A DNA stretch of 18,528 nucleotides from Acidobacteriota bacterium. GTDB lineage: Bacteria > Acidobacteriota > UBA890 > WLXD01. The notes below the pieces were generated by a model. It had not been told where the DNA came from. It searched no databases and saw nothing but the letters and a program-made list of their open reading frames with translations. This document shows, piece by piece, positions 1-11,735 of the stretch. A program made the translations under genes and the position numbers. The stretch lies in assembly GCA_022571615.1 (NCBI GenBank), contig JACZXM010000008.1:1-18528 (forward strand). Direction: 5' to 3'. The stretch's first letter is position 1, and each line of letters starts with the position of its first letter.

Positions 1-1436
1 TCCGTAGCGAATCGCATGATATTGAAGGGATGGCGATGTACCTTTGGTGGCCTAGCCGGGACCGGGTTGGCAGATTTGAATCTTGGGCCGGCGCCCGCTG
101 ATTTCAGACCGCATAGCCTAGCAGGGATCGGCGTCCTGATCGGTCTCCGTATACTCCAGCCGGCGCAGCCGCGGGTAGACCATCTCTTTGGGGCGTTCAA
201 GGTCCTCGTCCAGGAGCGGGGGACGGGCGTCGAGTCTCTTGCCTCACTGGCCCCGACCGAGACGCCGGGAGCGTGTTCGTCAAGGATCAAGTCGACCCCG
301 ACGTAGCCTCGCAAGCCCGGCACCAACCCAGCGGCGCGGACGGCCATCTCCTGTGCTTGTAGGGCAAGGGGGCTTTCAAAGGGCACCGAGCCGCCGAGGT
401 AACGGAATCGGCCATCGTCGGAGAGGATTTGTCGGCAAACCGGAAGCGGCACGACGTGGTTTTCCCCGATCAGCACCGCGACGCTTGCCGGCTGACCCGG
501 CACGTAGGTTTCGAGCAGCGCCCGCTCGCCGATTCCCTCCTGAAGGGCCTGTTCGAGGGTCCCCGGCGCGTCGGAGACGTGACGGATCAGGTACGTGCAC
601 TGCGAGCCCGCCCCGAACCGGGGTTTGAGCACCGCAGGGTAAGCGACGGCATCGAGAGGCAGGGTGCCTATGCCTGCTGCAAGAGTTTCCGCCGAAGGAA
701 GCTTGAGTGGAACACCTGCGGCGACCGGGACGCCATGCTCGGCGAGCAGGCGAAGGTTAGCGTCAGTGGTGTTGCGAACGTGGTCGTGTACGGCCTGGCA
801 GGCCGTGTGGGAGATAATCGTCGGTTGCCTGGAGGCGCGGATTGCCTCGGCCATGGTCTTCATGTTGGCGTGCGAAGTGTCCACCAGAATGCCGATCTCG
901 TTCATGCGCTCGATCACCGCGTGCCCGAACTCGGTAAGTCCGTGCACGCCGCGTTCCCGACAGCCGGAGCCGACGTAGTTCTGGTAGTTGTAGGTGAGCT
1001 GCAGGTAGCGCAACCCCAGACGGCGAAACAGGTCGATCCGGTGGAGATCTTTCTGGATCGGGGTTGTGTTCTGGAGCATGTACAGCAGCGCCAGTTTCCC
1101 TTCCGACCGCGCGCGCTGGATGTCGGCCACCGAAGTTGCCTTGAGCAACAAGTCGGAGTGCGCGGCGATGTGCCGGTCGTACGCCGTCAGATCGTCGAGC
1201 GCGGCGTCGAGGGCGGCCTCGCCGAAGACCTTCGGGTCGGTGAGGGTGACGCAGACGGCGTTGGTGCCGCTCTCGAGCACCTGGCGTATCAGGTCCATGC
1301 TGTGGGTGAGGCGGATCTCCCCCATCGCGTCGAGAACCGGCGGTCCAGGCTCAGCGGAGCGGATTGGCGTCATCGACGACAAGGTCGAGCTCAGCGCTGA
1401 GCCGCTCACGGCTGCCATGAACTGGCGACGGTTCAT
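1..1436 (-). CDS. M19 dipeptidase N-terminal part joined in frame to an ATP-grasp domain (partial, runs off window)
   Basis: The ATG at 1436 is preceded by AGGAGG 5 nt upstream, overlapping the stop of the previous gene. The frame has no stop to base 1. Residues 1-30 look like a Tat signal (NRRQFM, then a hydrophobic stretch). Residues 33-235 match membrane dipeptidase family M19: LQNTTP (Q122 where the bridging Glu is usual, as in one M19 subgroup), zinc histidines H189 (DTSH) and H210 (ISHT) at the family's 21-residue spacing, and R221 (HVRN). The M19 half that should follow, with the GIGSDFDG-type Asp, is absent. From about residue 236 the protein resembles an ATP-grasp ligase of the MfnD/PylC kind: YPAVLKP with K271, LLETYVPGQPASV with E309, and GYVGVD near D382. 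Beyond residue ~390 the translation no longer looks like protein. It is third in the hydrolase operon. A true fusion, a deletion or a misassembly are all possible. The M19 assignment is firm; the integrity of the gene is doubtful. Confidence 0.75.
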   Translation of the reverse strand, partial: MNRRQFMAAVSGSALSSTLSSMTPIRSAEPGPPVLDAMGEIRLTHSMDLIRQVLESGTNAVCVTLTDPKVFGEAALDAALDDLTAYDRHIAAHSDLLLKATSVADIQRARSEGKLALLYMLQNTTPIQKDLHRIDLFRRLGLRYLQLTYNYQNYVGSGCRERGVHGLTEFGHAVIERMNEIGILVDTSHANMKTMAEAIRASRQPTIISHTACQAVHDHVRNTTDANLRLLAEHGVPVAAGVPLKLPSAETLAAGIGTLPLDAVAYPAVLKPRFGAGSQCTYLIRHVSDAPGTLEQALQEGIGERALLETYVPGQPASVAVLIGENHVVPLPVCRQILSDDGRFRYLGGSVPFESPLALQAQEMAVRAAGLVPGLRGYVGVDLILDEHAPGVSVGASEARDSTPVPRSWTRTLNAPKRWSTRGCAGWSIRRPIRTPIPARLCGLKSAGAGPRFKSANPVPARPPKVHRHPFNIMRFAT

Positions 1437-1445
1437 GCCGGCCTC

Positions 1446-2750
1446 CTACTGCTGGGAGCCGCGGCGCGGTCGAGCCCGGTACCTCTCGTACAACCGCCGA
1501 TGCTTGTTGTCGGTATCGACGAGACGCCCGTTGATGACCACCACCTCGATCTGGGTTTGGATCTCGAGCGGGTCCCCATCGGTGACGATGAGATTGGCGA
1601 TCTTGCCTGCCTCGATCGTCCCCAGATCGTCGCCGACGCCGAGGATCTCGGCTGGATAGCGGGTGATGGCCTTGAGTGCCTCGTCGTGCGGAAGGCCGAA
1701 GGCAACAGCTTGTCCGGCCTCGTACGGCAAGGTGCGGGCCGAGGAGGCGTTGAAGGTGGAAATGGCGAAGGTCACGCCGGCCTCGTGCAGCCTAGCCGGT
1801 TGCGTGTACGCCGCATCATACGGGTCGTCTTCGCTTGTCGGCAGCGACTGAGTGGCGCCGAGGATGACGGGGACCTCGTTGTCGGCCAGGAAATCGGCCA
1901 CCTTCCACGCTTCACGGGCGCCAGCAATGATCACCCGCACGTTGTTGCGCTTACCGAACTCCACTGCGTCCCGGATGCCGCGCTTGTCGTTGGCGTTCAT
2001 CAGCAACGGAAGCTCGCCCCGCGTTACGCGGGCAAGAGCCTCCAGCTTGAGCTCGCGATGTGCGATCTGTCCCGCGGCCGCGGCCTGGTCGTAGCGCCGT
2101 GCGTCGGCCAGCAGCCGCTCCAGAGCGGCTACCTGTTCGTCGTACTGCTTCTTGGCTTCCTTGAAGGTGCGGTTGAAGGCGGTGCGGGTCGTGCGATTGA
2201 AGCCGCGCGTCTGCAGGCTTGGCCACTGCACCACCAGATAGATTCCAGGATCGATGACCATCTCCTCGATCGTCCATCCGTCGAGGTTGATGAGAGAACC
2301 CTGGCCGGCGAGCCCGCTGCCGGCAGGAGCCGCGACCGTGTGCGTGATCCCGTTGGCCCGGGTCACGGGGATGATCTCGCTGGCGGGGTGGACCGCGGTG
2401 GCCCCCTGCAGGTGTGGGTTGTTGTTGCCCAGCTCGCGGTAGTCGGAGGTCACGGCGACCTGGCCGATCTCGGTCAGACCGATTCGGCTCACGGCGTCGA
2501 ACAGGCCCGGATAGAGGTGCTTGCCGGTGGCGTCGATCACCCGTGCGCCGTCCGGAACCGGTGTGTCGGGCCCCCCCACGGCCACGATATGGCCGTCGCG
2601 AATCACCACGACGCCATCGGCGATCTCTCCGGCACCGGCGAGCGTGTGGATCTGGCCTCCGTGGATCACGAGCACATCCTGCTGGGCACCGGCAGCTGAG
2701 CTCACGAGCGCCAGGGTCACGGTCGACAGGAGCAGTGTCCTGAGCTTCAT
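1446..2750 (-). CDS. Exported amidohydrolase-like protein lacking the HxH metal motif
   Basis: 434 aa with a clear signal peptide (MKLRTLLLS, hydrophobic core, cleavage near AGA-QQ). The fold is that of the imidazolonepropionase/dihydroorotase-like amidohydrolases: an N-terminal beta-sandwich strand pair (VVIRDGHIVAVG), the YPGLFDA turn near residues 80-86, and the C-terminal signature EILGVGDDLGTIEAGKIANLIV. The usual DAHxH metal site is here DAVSR (residues 85-89), so both histidines are lost, and I see no replacement ligands further on. It may be a non-catalytic partner of the upstream enzyme or use another chemistry. The start overlaps the upstream stop as ATGA, with AGGAGA about 8 nt upstream inside that gene, so the two are translationally coupled. 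The M19-type gene begins 9 bp downstream. Confidence 0.87.
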   Translation of the reverse strand: MKLRTLLLSTVTLALVSSAAGAQQDVLVIHGGQIHTLAGAGEIADGVVVIRDGHIVAVGGPDTPVPDGARVIDATGKHLYPGLFDAVSRIGLTEIGQVAVTSDYRELGNNNPHLQGATAVHPASEIIPVTRANGITHTVAAPAGSGLAGQGSLINLDGWTIEEMVIDPGIYLVVQWPSLQTRGFNRTTRTAFNRTFKEAKKQYDEQVAALERLLADARRYDQAAAAGQIAHRELKLEALARVTRGELPLLMNANDKRGIRDAVEFGKRNNVRVIIAGAREAWKVADFLADNEVPVILGATQSLPTSEDDPYDAAYTQPARLHEAGVTFAISTFNASSARTLPYEAGQAVAFGLPHDEALKAITRYPAEILGVGDDLGTIEAGKIANLIVTDGDPLEIQTQIEVVVINGRLVDTDNKHRRLYERYRARPRRGSQQ

Positions 2751-5545
2751 CGGCTTGTCTCCTGTGCCTGGGACCGGTCGGTCGGGCGACGACGGTCTCG
2801 GTCGCGCCCCTTGGGTGCCTTCGCTTGGTGCTCGATCAACTTTTGCTTCTCCTCGGCGAGCTCCCGGCGCATCCGCGCATCGTGGGTGCGGTCGAAGTAC
2901 ACCTGGCCATCGACCAGCGTCATCTCGACCACCCCGTACACGCTCAACGGGTGACCCCTGTAAAGAACCAGATCTGCGTCCTTTCCCACCTCGATCGAGC
3001 CCACCCGGTCGTCAATACCGAGCTGGATCGCCGGGTTGAGCGTGACCATCCGCAGCGCGGCGTTGGCGTCGGTGCCGCCCCACTTCATGGTCTTGGCGGC
3101 CTCTTGGTTCAGATGTCGCATTTCCTCGCCCGAATCCGAGTTGATCGACACCAAGACGCCACGTTCGGTCATCAACGCGGCGTTGTAAGGAATCGCCTCG
3201 TAGGCCTCGATCTTGTAGGCCCACCAGTCCGAGAAGGTCGAAGCGCCCGCCCCGTGCTCGGCGATCTCGTCGGCGATCCGATAGCCCTCGAGCACATGTT
3301 GCAGCGTGCGGATCCGGAAGCCGAACTCCTCGGCCAGCCGCAATAGCTGCAGGATCTCGTCGGCACGGTAGGAGTGAGCATGGACATAGCGGCGACCCTC
3401 GAGGATCTCCACCAGCGGATCCAGCTTCAGGTTGCGTCGCGGCGGGATGACGCCCTGCCGACCGTCGGCCAACGCCTGCTCGTAGCGGCGTCCATCATCA
3501 CGATATTCGCGAGCCTCCAGGAACGCCGTGCGGATGACATCCATCACTCCCATGCGCGAGGCGGGATAGCGGTCGGGGTCGCGATCGCGCTTGGTGTTCT
3601 CTCCGAGCGCGAACTTGATTCCCGGCATGGCCCCTTGCATCAGCAGGCGGGAGGCATTGCCGCCCCAGCGCAGCTTGATCACCGCATTTTGGCCACCGAT
3701 CGGGTTGGCCGATCCGTGCAGAATGTTGGCCACCGTCACGCCACCGGCGAGCGCCCGGTAGATGGCAACTTGATCCGGATTGAGCACGTCTCGAATCGAC
3801 ACCATGGCCGAGACCGAGACCGAGCCCTCGTTGATCGCCTCCGCCGCGATATGCGAATGCGCATCGATAATGCCGGGGATCACGTAGCGTTCAGAGGCAT
3901 CGATCACGTACGCATCGGAGGGAGCTTCGATACCTCGCCCGACCTGCGCTATCTTGCCGTTGCGGATCAGGATGTCTCCACCCTCGATCCTCTCACCGCT
4001 GACCGTCAGGATCGTGCCGTTACGGATGAGAGTGACGTCCGCCGTGCGCACCGGTCCGCGATCGCGCACCATCGGTATAGGCTCGTAAGGGCCTGCGTCC
4101 TGGTCCGATTCAGCGTTCTCCTGCTCGGTGTCAGGATCGGACTGTCCGCCGTTCTGCTCGGCGTCGGCGTCGGGCCCATCAGCCTGCGTAACGGCGCCGT
4201 CGACCGAGGCGCCGTCGAATCGGTGGCCATCGACAATCACGGTGTGGATGGTGGTGCCGGGTGCGAACAGATCACCGTCTGCGAGCACGATGTTGGCGAT
4301 CTTGCCGCTCTCGAGGCTGCCGGTGCGGTCCGCGACGCCGAAGATCTCCGCCGCGCCAAGCGTGAAGGCTCGCAGCGCCGCCTCGGCCGGGAGTCCGGCG
4401 CGCACCGCAAGGCGCGCGTTGGTGAGGATCTGGCTCGGGTCCGAGATCGCGCCCGAGGTGAAGGCGAACCGCGCCCCAGCAGCGTGCAGGGCCGCGGGTG
4501 TGGTGGGAGCACGATCTCGATAGCGCAGCACCCGCAGCGGCTCGTCGGCGTCGGGATCGGCGTCCCGATCGCGCTTCGGCCAATCGAGATTCACCAGCAC
4601 CGGGATGTCCGCTGCGGCCAGCAACTCGGCGACCGCGTAACCTTGCCGGCCTCCATAGATGATGGGTGTGACGCCGAGCTCGCGTGCGATGGCGATCACC
4701 CGCTCGATCTCGCGTCCCCAGTCCGCCGGAAACAGCACCGGCTGGCGGGTGGCGAGCGCACCCCGCAGCGCCTCCAGAGCGCGGTCGTACTGCGGGCGGG
4801 TCGTACCCGCCGGCGAAGCATCGTAGATCGACCAGGCCTTGTCGTAGTGTCGAGCGTCGAAGAAGACCTGTTTGACGTAGGCGATCGCGCCCATCAACGA
4901 GTTGGGGTAGCCGCGGAAGCTGCGGCTCTTGGTGAACTTCACCCGCACCGCGACCGGGGTGCGTACGACCATGTCGTTAGGCCGCTCACCGGCCAGGTCG
5001 ATGACTGCCGCTTGGCCCGGCAGCAAGCCACGGTCGGGGGACGAGACGACGGTCGTGAACCCGGCCTTGCGCCATGCCTCGATACGCGAATCATCGCTCT
5101 CGAGGTGGTCGGCCGCGGTAACCCAGGTGAAGGTCGCCGGTCGATCCTCCGGGCCACGGGAGGTTCCCTCTTGGGATGCGCCTGATCCCGACGTTCCACG
5201 GCCGCCACCACCTCCGGGGGCGCGGGCTGGCGCTCGCAGCTCCGACGGCAAGGCGATGTTGGTGAGCGCATCGATCAGCCCCGGGTAAGCGGTCAGGCCA
5301 TCGGCCTCCAGCGTCCAGGCGCCGGCCGGTGGCGTGACATCCGCGCCGATCGACTCGATCAGACCGTCGCGGACCACGATCGTCCCCCGGGGGATAATCT
5401 CGCCGGTGCCGGTTACGATGCGAACATCGCTGATAGCGAACCAGGGGGGCGGTGCCTGGGCGAGCGCCGATGGCGCGGCCGGCGACAGGATCGAGACAAC
5501 GAGAACGAGCGCGGCGAATGGGCCGCGCAGACGCCTTCTCCACAT
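2747..5545 (-). CDS. Exported tandem (double-domain) amidohydrolase, 932 aa
   Basis: The start at 5545 (MWRRRLRG, then a hydrophobic core ending ALAQ) is chosen because it gives a signal peptide and has AGGAG 6 nt upstream; the frame is open to 5641 but that N-terminus looks non-coding. Two amidohydrolase units follow. Unit 1 (about residues 36-445) has DALTN at 92-96 in place of DAHxH, so the metal site looks lost. A linker at about 452-490 is rich in D, E, Q and G. Unit 2 (about 500-885) keeps the expected ligands: DAHSH with H563/H565, H722 and H724 (VHAHSYRADE), H750 (LQHVLEG) and D804 (NSDS). K644 in GIKFALGEN is a possible bridging lysine. The C-terminus is a basic, charged tail. It probably hydrolyses an amide or peptide substrate outside the cytoplasm; the substrate cannot be read from sequence. 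First gene of the minus-strand operon, divergent from the M20 gene. Confidence 0.88.
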   Translation of the reverse strand: MWRRRLRGPFAALVLVVSILSPAAPSALAQAPPPWFAISDVRIVTGTGEIIPRGTIVVRDGLIESIGADVTPPAGAWTLEADGLTAYPGLIDALTNIALPSELRAPARAPGGGGGRGTSGSGASQEGTSRGPEDRPATFTWVTAADHLESDDSRIEAWRKAGFTTVVSSPDRGLLPGQAAVIDLAGERPNDMVVRTPVAVRVKFTKSRSFRGYPNSLMGAIAYVKQVFFDARHYDKAWSIYDASPAGTTRPQYDRALEALRGALATRQPVLFPADWGREIERVIAIARELGVTPIIYGGRQGYAVAELLAAADIPVLVNLDWPKRDRDADPDADEPLRVLRYRDRAPTTPAALHAAGARFAFTSGAISDPSQILTNARLAVRAGLPAEAALRAFTLGAAEIFGVADRTGSLESGKIANIVLADGDLFAPGTTIHTVIVDGHRFDGASVDGAVTQADGPDADAEQNGGQSDPDTEQENAESDQDAGPYEPIPMVRDRGPVRTADVTLIRNGTILTVSGERIEGGDILIRNGKIAQVGRGIEAPSDAYVIDASERYVIPGIIDAHSHIAAEAINEGSVSVSAMVSIRDVLNPDQVAIYRALAGGVTVANILHGSANPIGGQNAVIKLRWGGNASRLLMQGAMPGIKFALGENTKRDRDPDRYPASRMGVMDVIRTAFLEAREYRDDGRRYEQALADGRQGVIPPRRNLKLDPLVEILEGRRYVHAHSYRADEILQLLRLAEEFGFRIRTLQHVLEGYRIADEIAEHGAGASTFSDWWAYKIEAYEAIPYNAALMTERGVLVSINSDSGEEMRHLNQEAAKTMKWGGTDANAALRMVTLNPAIQLGIDDRVGSIEVGKDADLVLYRGHPLSVYGVVEMTLVDGQVYFDRTHDARMRRELAEEKQKLIEHQAKAPKGRDRDRRRPTDRSQAQETSR

Positions 5546-5645
5546 GGGCTGCTCCTGCGTGAGAGGGGCTGAGGATCTTCGGCGCGGGGATGTTGCGGGT
5601 GAGGCGAGCCCCGAGGAGCTCCCCATCACAGATTGGAGCACTTAG

Positions 5646-5672
5646 CTTATCGGTCCGCGCGGGAGACTCCAA
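5646..5672 (-). promoter_or_regulatory. Possible promoter of the amidohydrolase operon
   Basis: On the minus strand TTGGAG (5672-5667) and GATAAG (5651-5646) lie 15 nt apart, about 100 nt upstream of the amidohydrolase start. The spacing is short and the -10 match is 4 of 6, so this is only a candidate. It lies in the 215-bp divergent region that must also hold the M20 promoter. Confidence 0.25.
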
Positions 5673-5692
5673 GAATCGCGGCGCGGGGGTAG

Positions 5693-5720
5693 TTGACTTG
5701 TGGACCGCGGCGGACAGAAT
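5693..5720 (+). promoter_or_regulatory. Sigma70-like promoter for the M20 peptidase-argF pair
   Basis: TTGACT (5693-5698, 5 of 6 to consensus) is followed after 16 nt by CAGAAT (5715-5720, 4 of 6). A transcript would start near 5727, leaving a leader of about 34 nt that contains the AAGGAG ribosome site before the ATG at 5761. Judged by eye only. Confidence 0.45.
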
Positions 5721-5760
5721 GGCGCCGAACCCGTTTTCACGAACCAGAAGGAGAGTTCCA

Positions 5761-7452
5761 ATGTGGCGGACCCGATACAACACCCTTGCCGGTAGCAGCC
5801 GCTGGCAGAAGTGGCGCGGATCACGCCGCCGGCACTTGCAGACCGCCACGTGGGTCATGACGGCACTGGTGACCCTTGCCTCGTTGGCCCCCCTCTCGGG
5901 CGTGGGACGCGGGGTAGCCGAGGGGCAAGAGCCATCCGCCGCGCAGCTCAAGGAGGAAGCGTTCGAGATCGTCGCCTCGATGTCCAAGCTCTCACAGGTG
6001 ATGGTCGACTCGATCTTCTCGTTCGGCGAGCTCGGGTTCCAGGAGCACCAGACTGTCGAGTACATCACCGGGATCCTGCGCGACGAGGGATTCGAGATCG
6101 AGACCGGTTGCGCCGGAATGCCGACCTGCTACGTGGCCACCTGGGGCAGCGGTCATCCTGTGATCGGATTCATGGGTGACATCGACGGGCTGCCGGAGAC
6201 TTCCCAGAAGCCGGGCGTGGCCTATCAGGACCCCCTGATTCCGGGCGGGCCGGGACATGGCGAGGGGCACAACTCGGCAGCCGCGGTCGATGTGATCGGT
6301 GCCATTGCCGCCAAGCGGGTCATGGAACGGCACGGGCTTTCGGGGACGCTCAAGGTGATCCCGGGGGTGGCCGAGGAGCTTGTCTCCAGCCGCACCTACA
6401 TGGTCAACAGCGGTCTGTTCGAGGGAATGGACGTCATGCTCTCGTCCCACATCAGCTCCAACATCGGTACCGGCTACGGGATCAGGGGATCGGGGCTGGT
6501 ATCGACTCGGTTCACGTTCCACGGCAAGTCGGCGCACGGTGCGGGCTCGCCGTGGGCGGGCCGCTCGGCGCTCGATGCGGTGGAGCTGATGAACGTCGGC
6601 TGGAACTACCGGCGCGAGCACCTGCGTCTGCAGCAGCGCTCCCACTACGTAATTTCCAACGGTGGCAACCAGCCCAACGTGGTGCCCTCGGAGGCGGCCG
6701 TCTGGTACTACTTCCGCGAGCTGGACTACGAGCGCATCAAGGAGCTGCACGAGCTCGGCCAAACGATGGCCGAGGCGGCGGCGATGATGACCGGCACCAC
6801 CGTTACCGAACGTGTGTTCGGCGCCGCCTGGCCGTCGAACATGAGCAAGCCGCTGGCCGAGCTGATGCACGCCAATATCCTTGAGGTCGGCCTGCCGGAG
6901 TGGAGCGAAGCCGACCAGGAGTTGGCGAGCGCGGTGCAGCGGGAGCTCGGCAACGAGGAGATCGGGCTGCCGACCGAGCTGGCCAACAAGGAGCTGCAGG
7001 AATACGACCAGGGGATGGGCGGTGGCTCCGACGACATTGCCGAGGTCTCGTGGAACCTGCCTACCGTGCGTCTGGGCTACCCGGGCAACCTACCCAACAT
7101 CATCTATCACCACTGGTCGGCCTCGATCGCGATGGCGACGCCCATCGCCCACAAGGGCGCCAACTACGGCGCCCGCGTGATCGCGATGACCGCCATCGAT
7201 CTGCTGACCCAACCGGACAAAGTCCAGGAGGCCTGGGAGTACTTCCGCGAGGTCACCACCAAAGAGCAGCAGTGGCAATCGCTGATTCCCGAGGGCATCG
7301 AGCCGCCGATCTTCCTGAACGAGGAGAAGATGGCCCGCTTCCGACCGGCGCTCGAGAAGCTCCGCTACGATCCGAGCAAGTACGACACCTACCTGGAGCA
7401 GCTCGGTGTCAAGTACCCGACGATCCGCGAGCCGGAAGCCGAGCAGCGGTAG
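5761..7452 (+). CDS. Exported M20-family metallopeptidase / amidohydrolase (AbgB-like)
   Basis: 563 aa. The start at 5761 has AAGGAG 7 nt upstream; the frame is open further left but without a ribosome site. The N-terminus has a long basic n-region (residues 1-29) and a hydrophobic core ([15 protein letters not shown], 31-45), so it is probably exported. M20 family features: GDIDGLPE near 139-146, GHGEGHNSA at 165-173, the acidic pair GVAEEL at 202-207, SSHIS near H230, a dimerisation domain from about 240 to 360 ([15 protein letters not shown]), and [12 protein letters not shown] plus PNIIYHHW in the C-terminal catalytic part. Relatives of aminobenzoyl-glutamate hydrolase subunit B usually have GHACGHN where this has GHGEGHN, so the metal-ligand Cys is missing. 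Likely role: hydrolysis of an N-acyl amino acid or dipeptide. Bases 5793-5819, coding for part of the n-region, are a copy of the palindromic element end found at 11736 and 11911. argF follows after 2 bp. Confidence 0.88.
   Translation: MWRTRYNTLAGSSRWQKWRGSRRRHLQTATWVMTALVTLASLAPLSGVGRGVAEGQEPSAAQLKEEAFEIVASMSKLSQVMVDSIFSFGELGFQEHQTVEYITGILRDEGFEIETGCAGMPTCYVATWGSGHPVIGFMGDIDGLPETSQKPGVAYQDPLIPGGPGHGEGHNSAAAVDVIGAIAAKRVMERHGLSGTLKVIPGVAEELVSSRTYMVNSGLFEGMDVMLSSHISSNIGTGYGIRGSGLVSTRFTFHGKSAHGAGSPWAGRSALDAVELMNVGWNYRREHLRLQQRSHYVISNGGNQPNVVPSEAAVWYYFRELDYERIKELHELGQTMAEAAAMMTGTTVTERVFGAAWPSNMSKPLAELMHANILEVGLPEWSEADQELASAVQRELGNEEIGLPTELANKELQEYDQGMGGGSDDIAEVSWNLPTVRLGYPGNLPNIIYHHWSASIAMATPIAHKGANYGARVIAMTAIDLLTQPDKVQEAWEYFREVTTKEQQWQSLIPEGIEPPIFLNEEKMARFRPALEKLRYDPSKYDTYLEQLGVKYPTIREPEAEQR
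5793..5819 (+). repeat. Copy of the palindromic-element terminal repeat inside the M20 gene
   Basis: This 27-bp stretch matches 11735-11761 at 24 of 27 bases without gaps (TAGCAGCC, then a swapped GC/CG, then TGGCAGAAGTGGCG, one C/T change, GG). It encodes about residues 11-20 of the M20 protein (SSRWQKWRG). No inverted partner is visible nearby, so it is a solo end rather than a full element. Confidence 0.7.
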
Positions 7453-7454
7453 CC

Positions 7455-8456
7455 ATGACGATCAGCCTGCGCAGCCGGAGCCTGCTGACGCTGCTTGACT
7501 TCACCCCCGAGGAGATCATCTGCCTACTCGATCTTGCGGCGCGACTGAAGATCGACAAGGCTGCGGGCACCGAGCAGCAGGCACTTGCGGGTAAGAACAT
7601 CGCGCTGATCTTCGAGAAGGCCTCGACGCGGACGCGGTGCGCCTTCGAGACAGCAGCCTACGACCAGGGTGCACGGGTGACCTACCTGGGACCGAGTGGC
7701 TCCCAGATCGGGTACAAGGAGTCGATGAAGGACACGGCCCGGGTGCTCGGCCGCATGTACGACGGCATTCAATACCGCGGCTTCAAGCAGGAGACGTGCG
7801 AGGATCTGGCCGAGCATGCGGGAGTACCGGTGTGGAACGGGCTCACCGATCGCTTCCACCCGACCCAGGTTCTCGCCGACTTGCTCACCATGCGGGAGCA
7901 CAGCACCAAGCCGTTGTCCGAGGTTGCCTACTGCTACCTCGGTGACGCGCGCAACAACATGGGCAACTCGCTTCTGGTCGGGGGCGCGAAGCTGGGCATG
8001 GACTTCCGCATTGTGGCCCCGCAGGCACTATGGCCCGAGAAACCCCTGATCGAGCAGTGCGAGGCGATCGCATCGGAGACGGGAGCCAGGCTGACCTTCA
8101 CCGAGAGTGTCGAGGAAGGAGTCCGCGGGGTCGATACCGTCCATACCGACGTTTGGGTCTCGATGGGCGAGCCCGACGAGGTCTGGAAGGAGCGTATTGC
8201 GCTCCTTGGACCCTACCAGGTCAACGGTGCGGTGCTAGAGAAGACGGGCAACCCGAAGGTGAAGTTCATGCACTGTCTACCGGCCTTCCACAACCGCGAG
8301 ACGGCAATTGGTGAAGAGATCTTCCAGAAGTTCGGCCTCGATGGCGTGGAGGTCACCGACGAGGTCTTCGAGTCGCGCCACTCGATCGTCTTCGACCAGG
8401 CGGAAAACCGCGTTCACACGATCAAGGCGGTAATGGTCGCGACATTGGGGAGCTGA
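7455..8456 (+). CDS. argF: Ornithine carbamoyltransferase
   Basis: 333 aa, full length for the family. It transfers the carbamoyl group of carbamoyl phosphate to ornithine, giving citrulline, in the cytoplasm. Diagnostic motifs: carbamoyl-phosphate loop STRTR (57-61), HPTQ (135-138), the ornithine-binding DVWVSMG (232-238) and HCLP (273-276, catalytic Cys). [21 protein letters not shown] and the length resemble the E. coli ArgF / catabolic ArcB group more than the shorter anabolic type, so whether it is used for arginine synthesis or for citrulline breakdown is not settled; no arginine deiminase or carbamate kinase is nearby. The ATG at 7455 starts 2 bp after the M20 stop, with no strong separate ribosome site, suggesting coupled translation. 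It converges on ileS with about 105 bp between them. Confidence 0.95.
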   Translation: MTISLRSRSLLTLLDFTPEEIICLLDLAARLKIDKAAGTEQQALAGKNIALIFEKASTRTRCAFETAAYDQGARVTYLGPSGSQIGYKESMKDTARVLGRMYDGIQYRGFKQETCEDLAEHAGVPVWNGLTDRFHPTQVLADLLTMREHSTKPLSEVAYCYLGDARNNMGNSLLVGGAKLGMDFRIVAPQALWPEKPLIEQCEAIASETGARLTFTESVEEGVRGVDTVHTDVWVSMGEPDEVWKERIALLGPYQVNGAVLEKTGNPKVKFMHCLPAFHNRETAIGEEIFQKFGLDGVEVTDEVFESRHSIVFDQAENRVHTIKAVMVATLGS

Positions 8457-8562
8457 TGCTGTTGGAGGGAAGCGCAGCAGGAAGGGGTGGCGCGCGCCCT
8501 GTCGCTGTGGCCTGCTAGCCACCTTGGCAGTCGGAGGCCAGCAGAACGGCCGTGCGCCAACC
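8457..8562. other. Convergent intergenic region, argF / ileS
   Basis: This 106-bp gap separates two convergent genes. It contains short overlapping inverted arms (TGGCCT/AGGCCA and CTGCT/AGCAG around 8500-8545) but no T-run in either direction. It may end transcription from both sides, but I cannot call a defined terminator. Confidence 0.3.
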
Positions 8563-11718
<3,156 letters not shown>

Positions 11719-11735
11719 CCGCGCAATGCCGCCCT

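Noticed and set aside
429..1400. 323-codon + strand open frame
   Set aside because: Antisense to the M19/ATP-grasp ORF, which explains the region with recognisable motifs.
1500..2699. 399-codon + strand open frame
   Set aside because: Antisense shadow of the 434-aa amidohydrolase; no motif or ribosome site.
3374..5185. 603-codon open frame on the + strand, antisense to the double amidohydrolase
   Set aside because: Composition is typical of the reverse complement of a GC-rich gene (rich in R, D, H, V, G) with no domain; the minus-strand gene has full family motifs.
8465..8495. Possible further copy of the palindromic-element end (GCAGGAAGGGGTGGCG)
   Set aside because: Needs gaps and several mismatches to align; within chance for GC-rich DNA.
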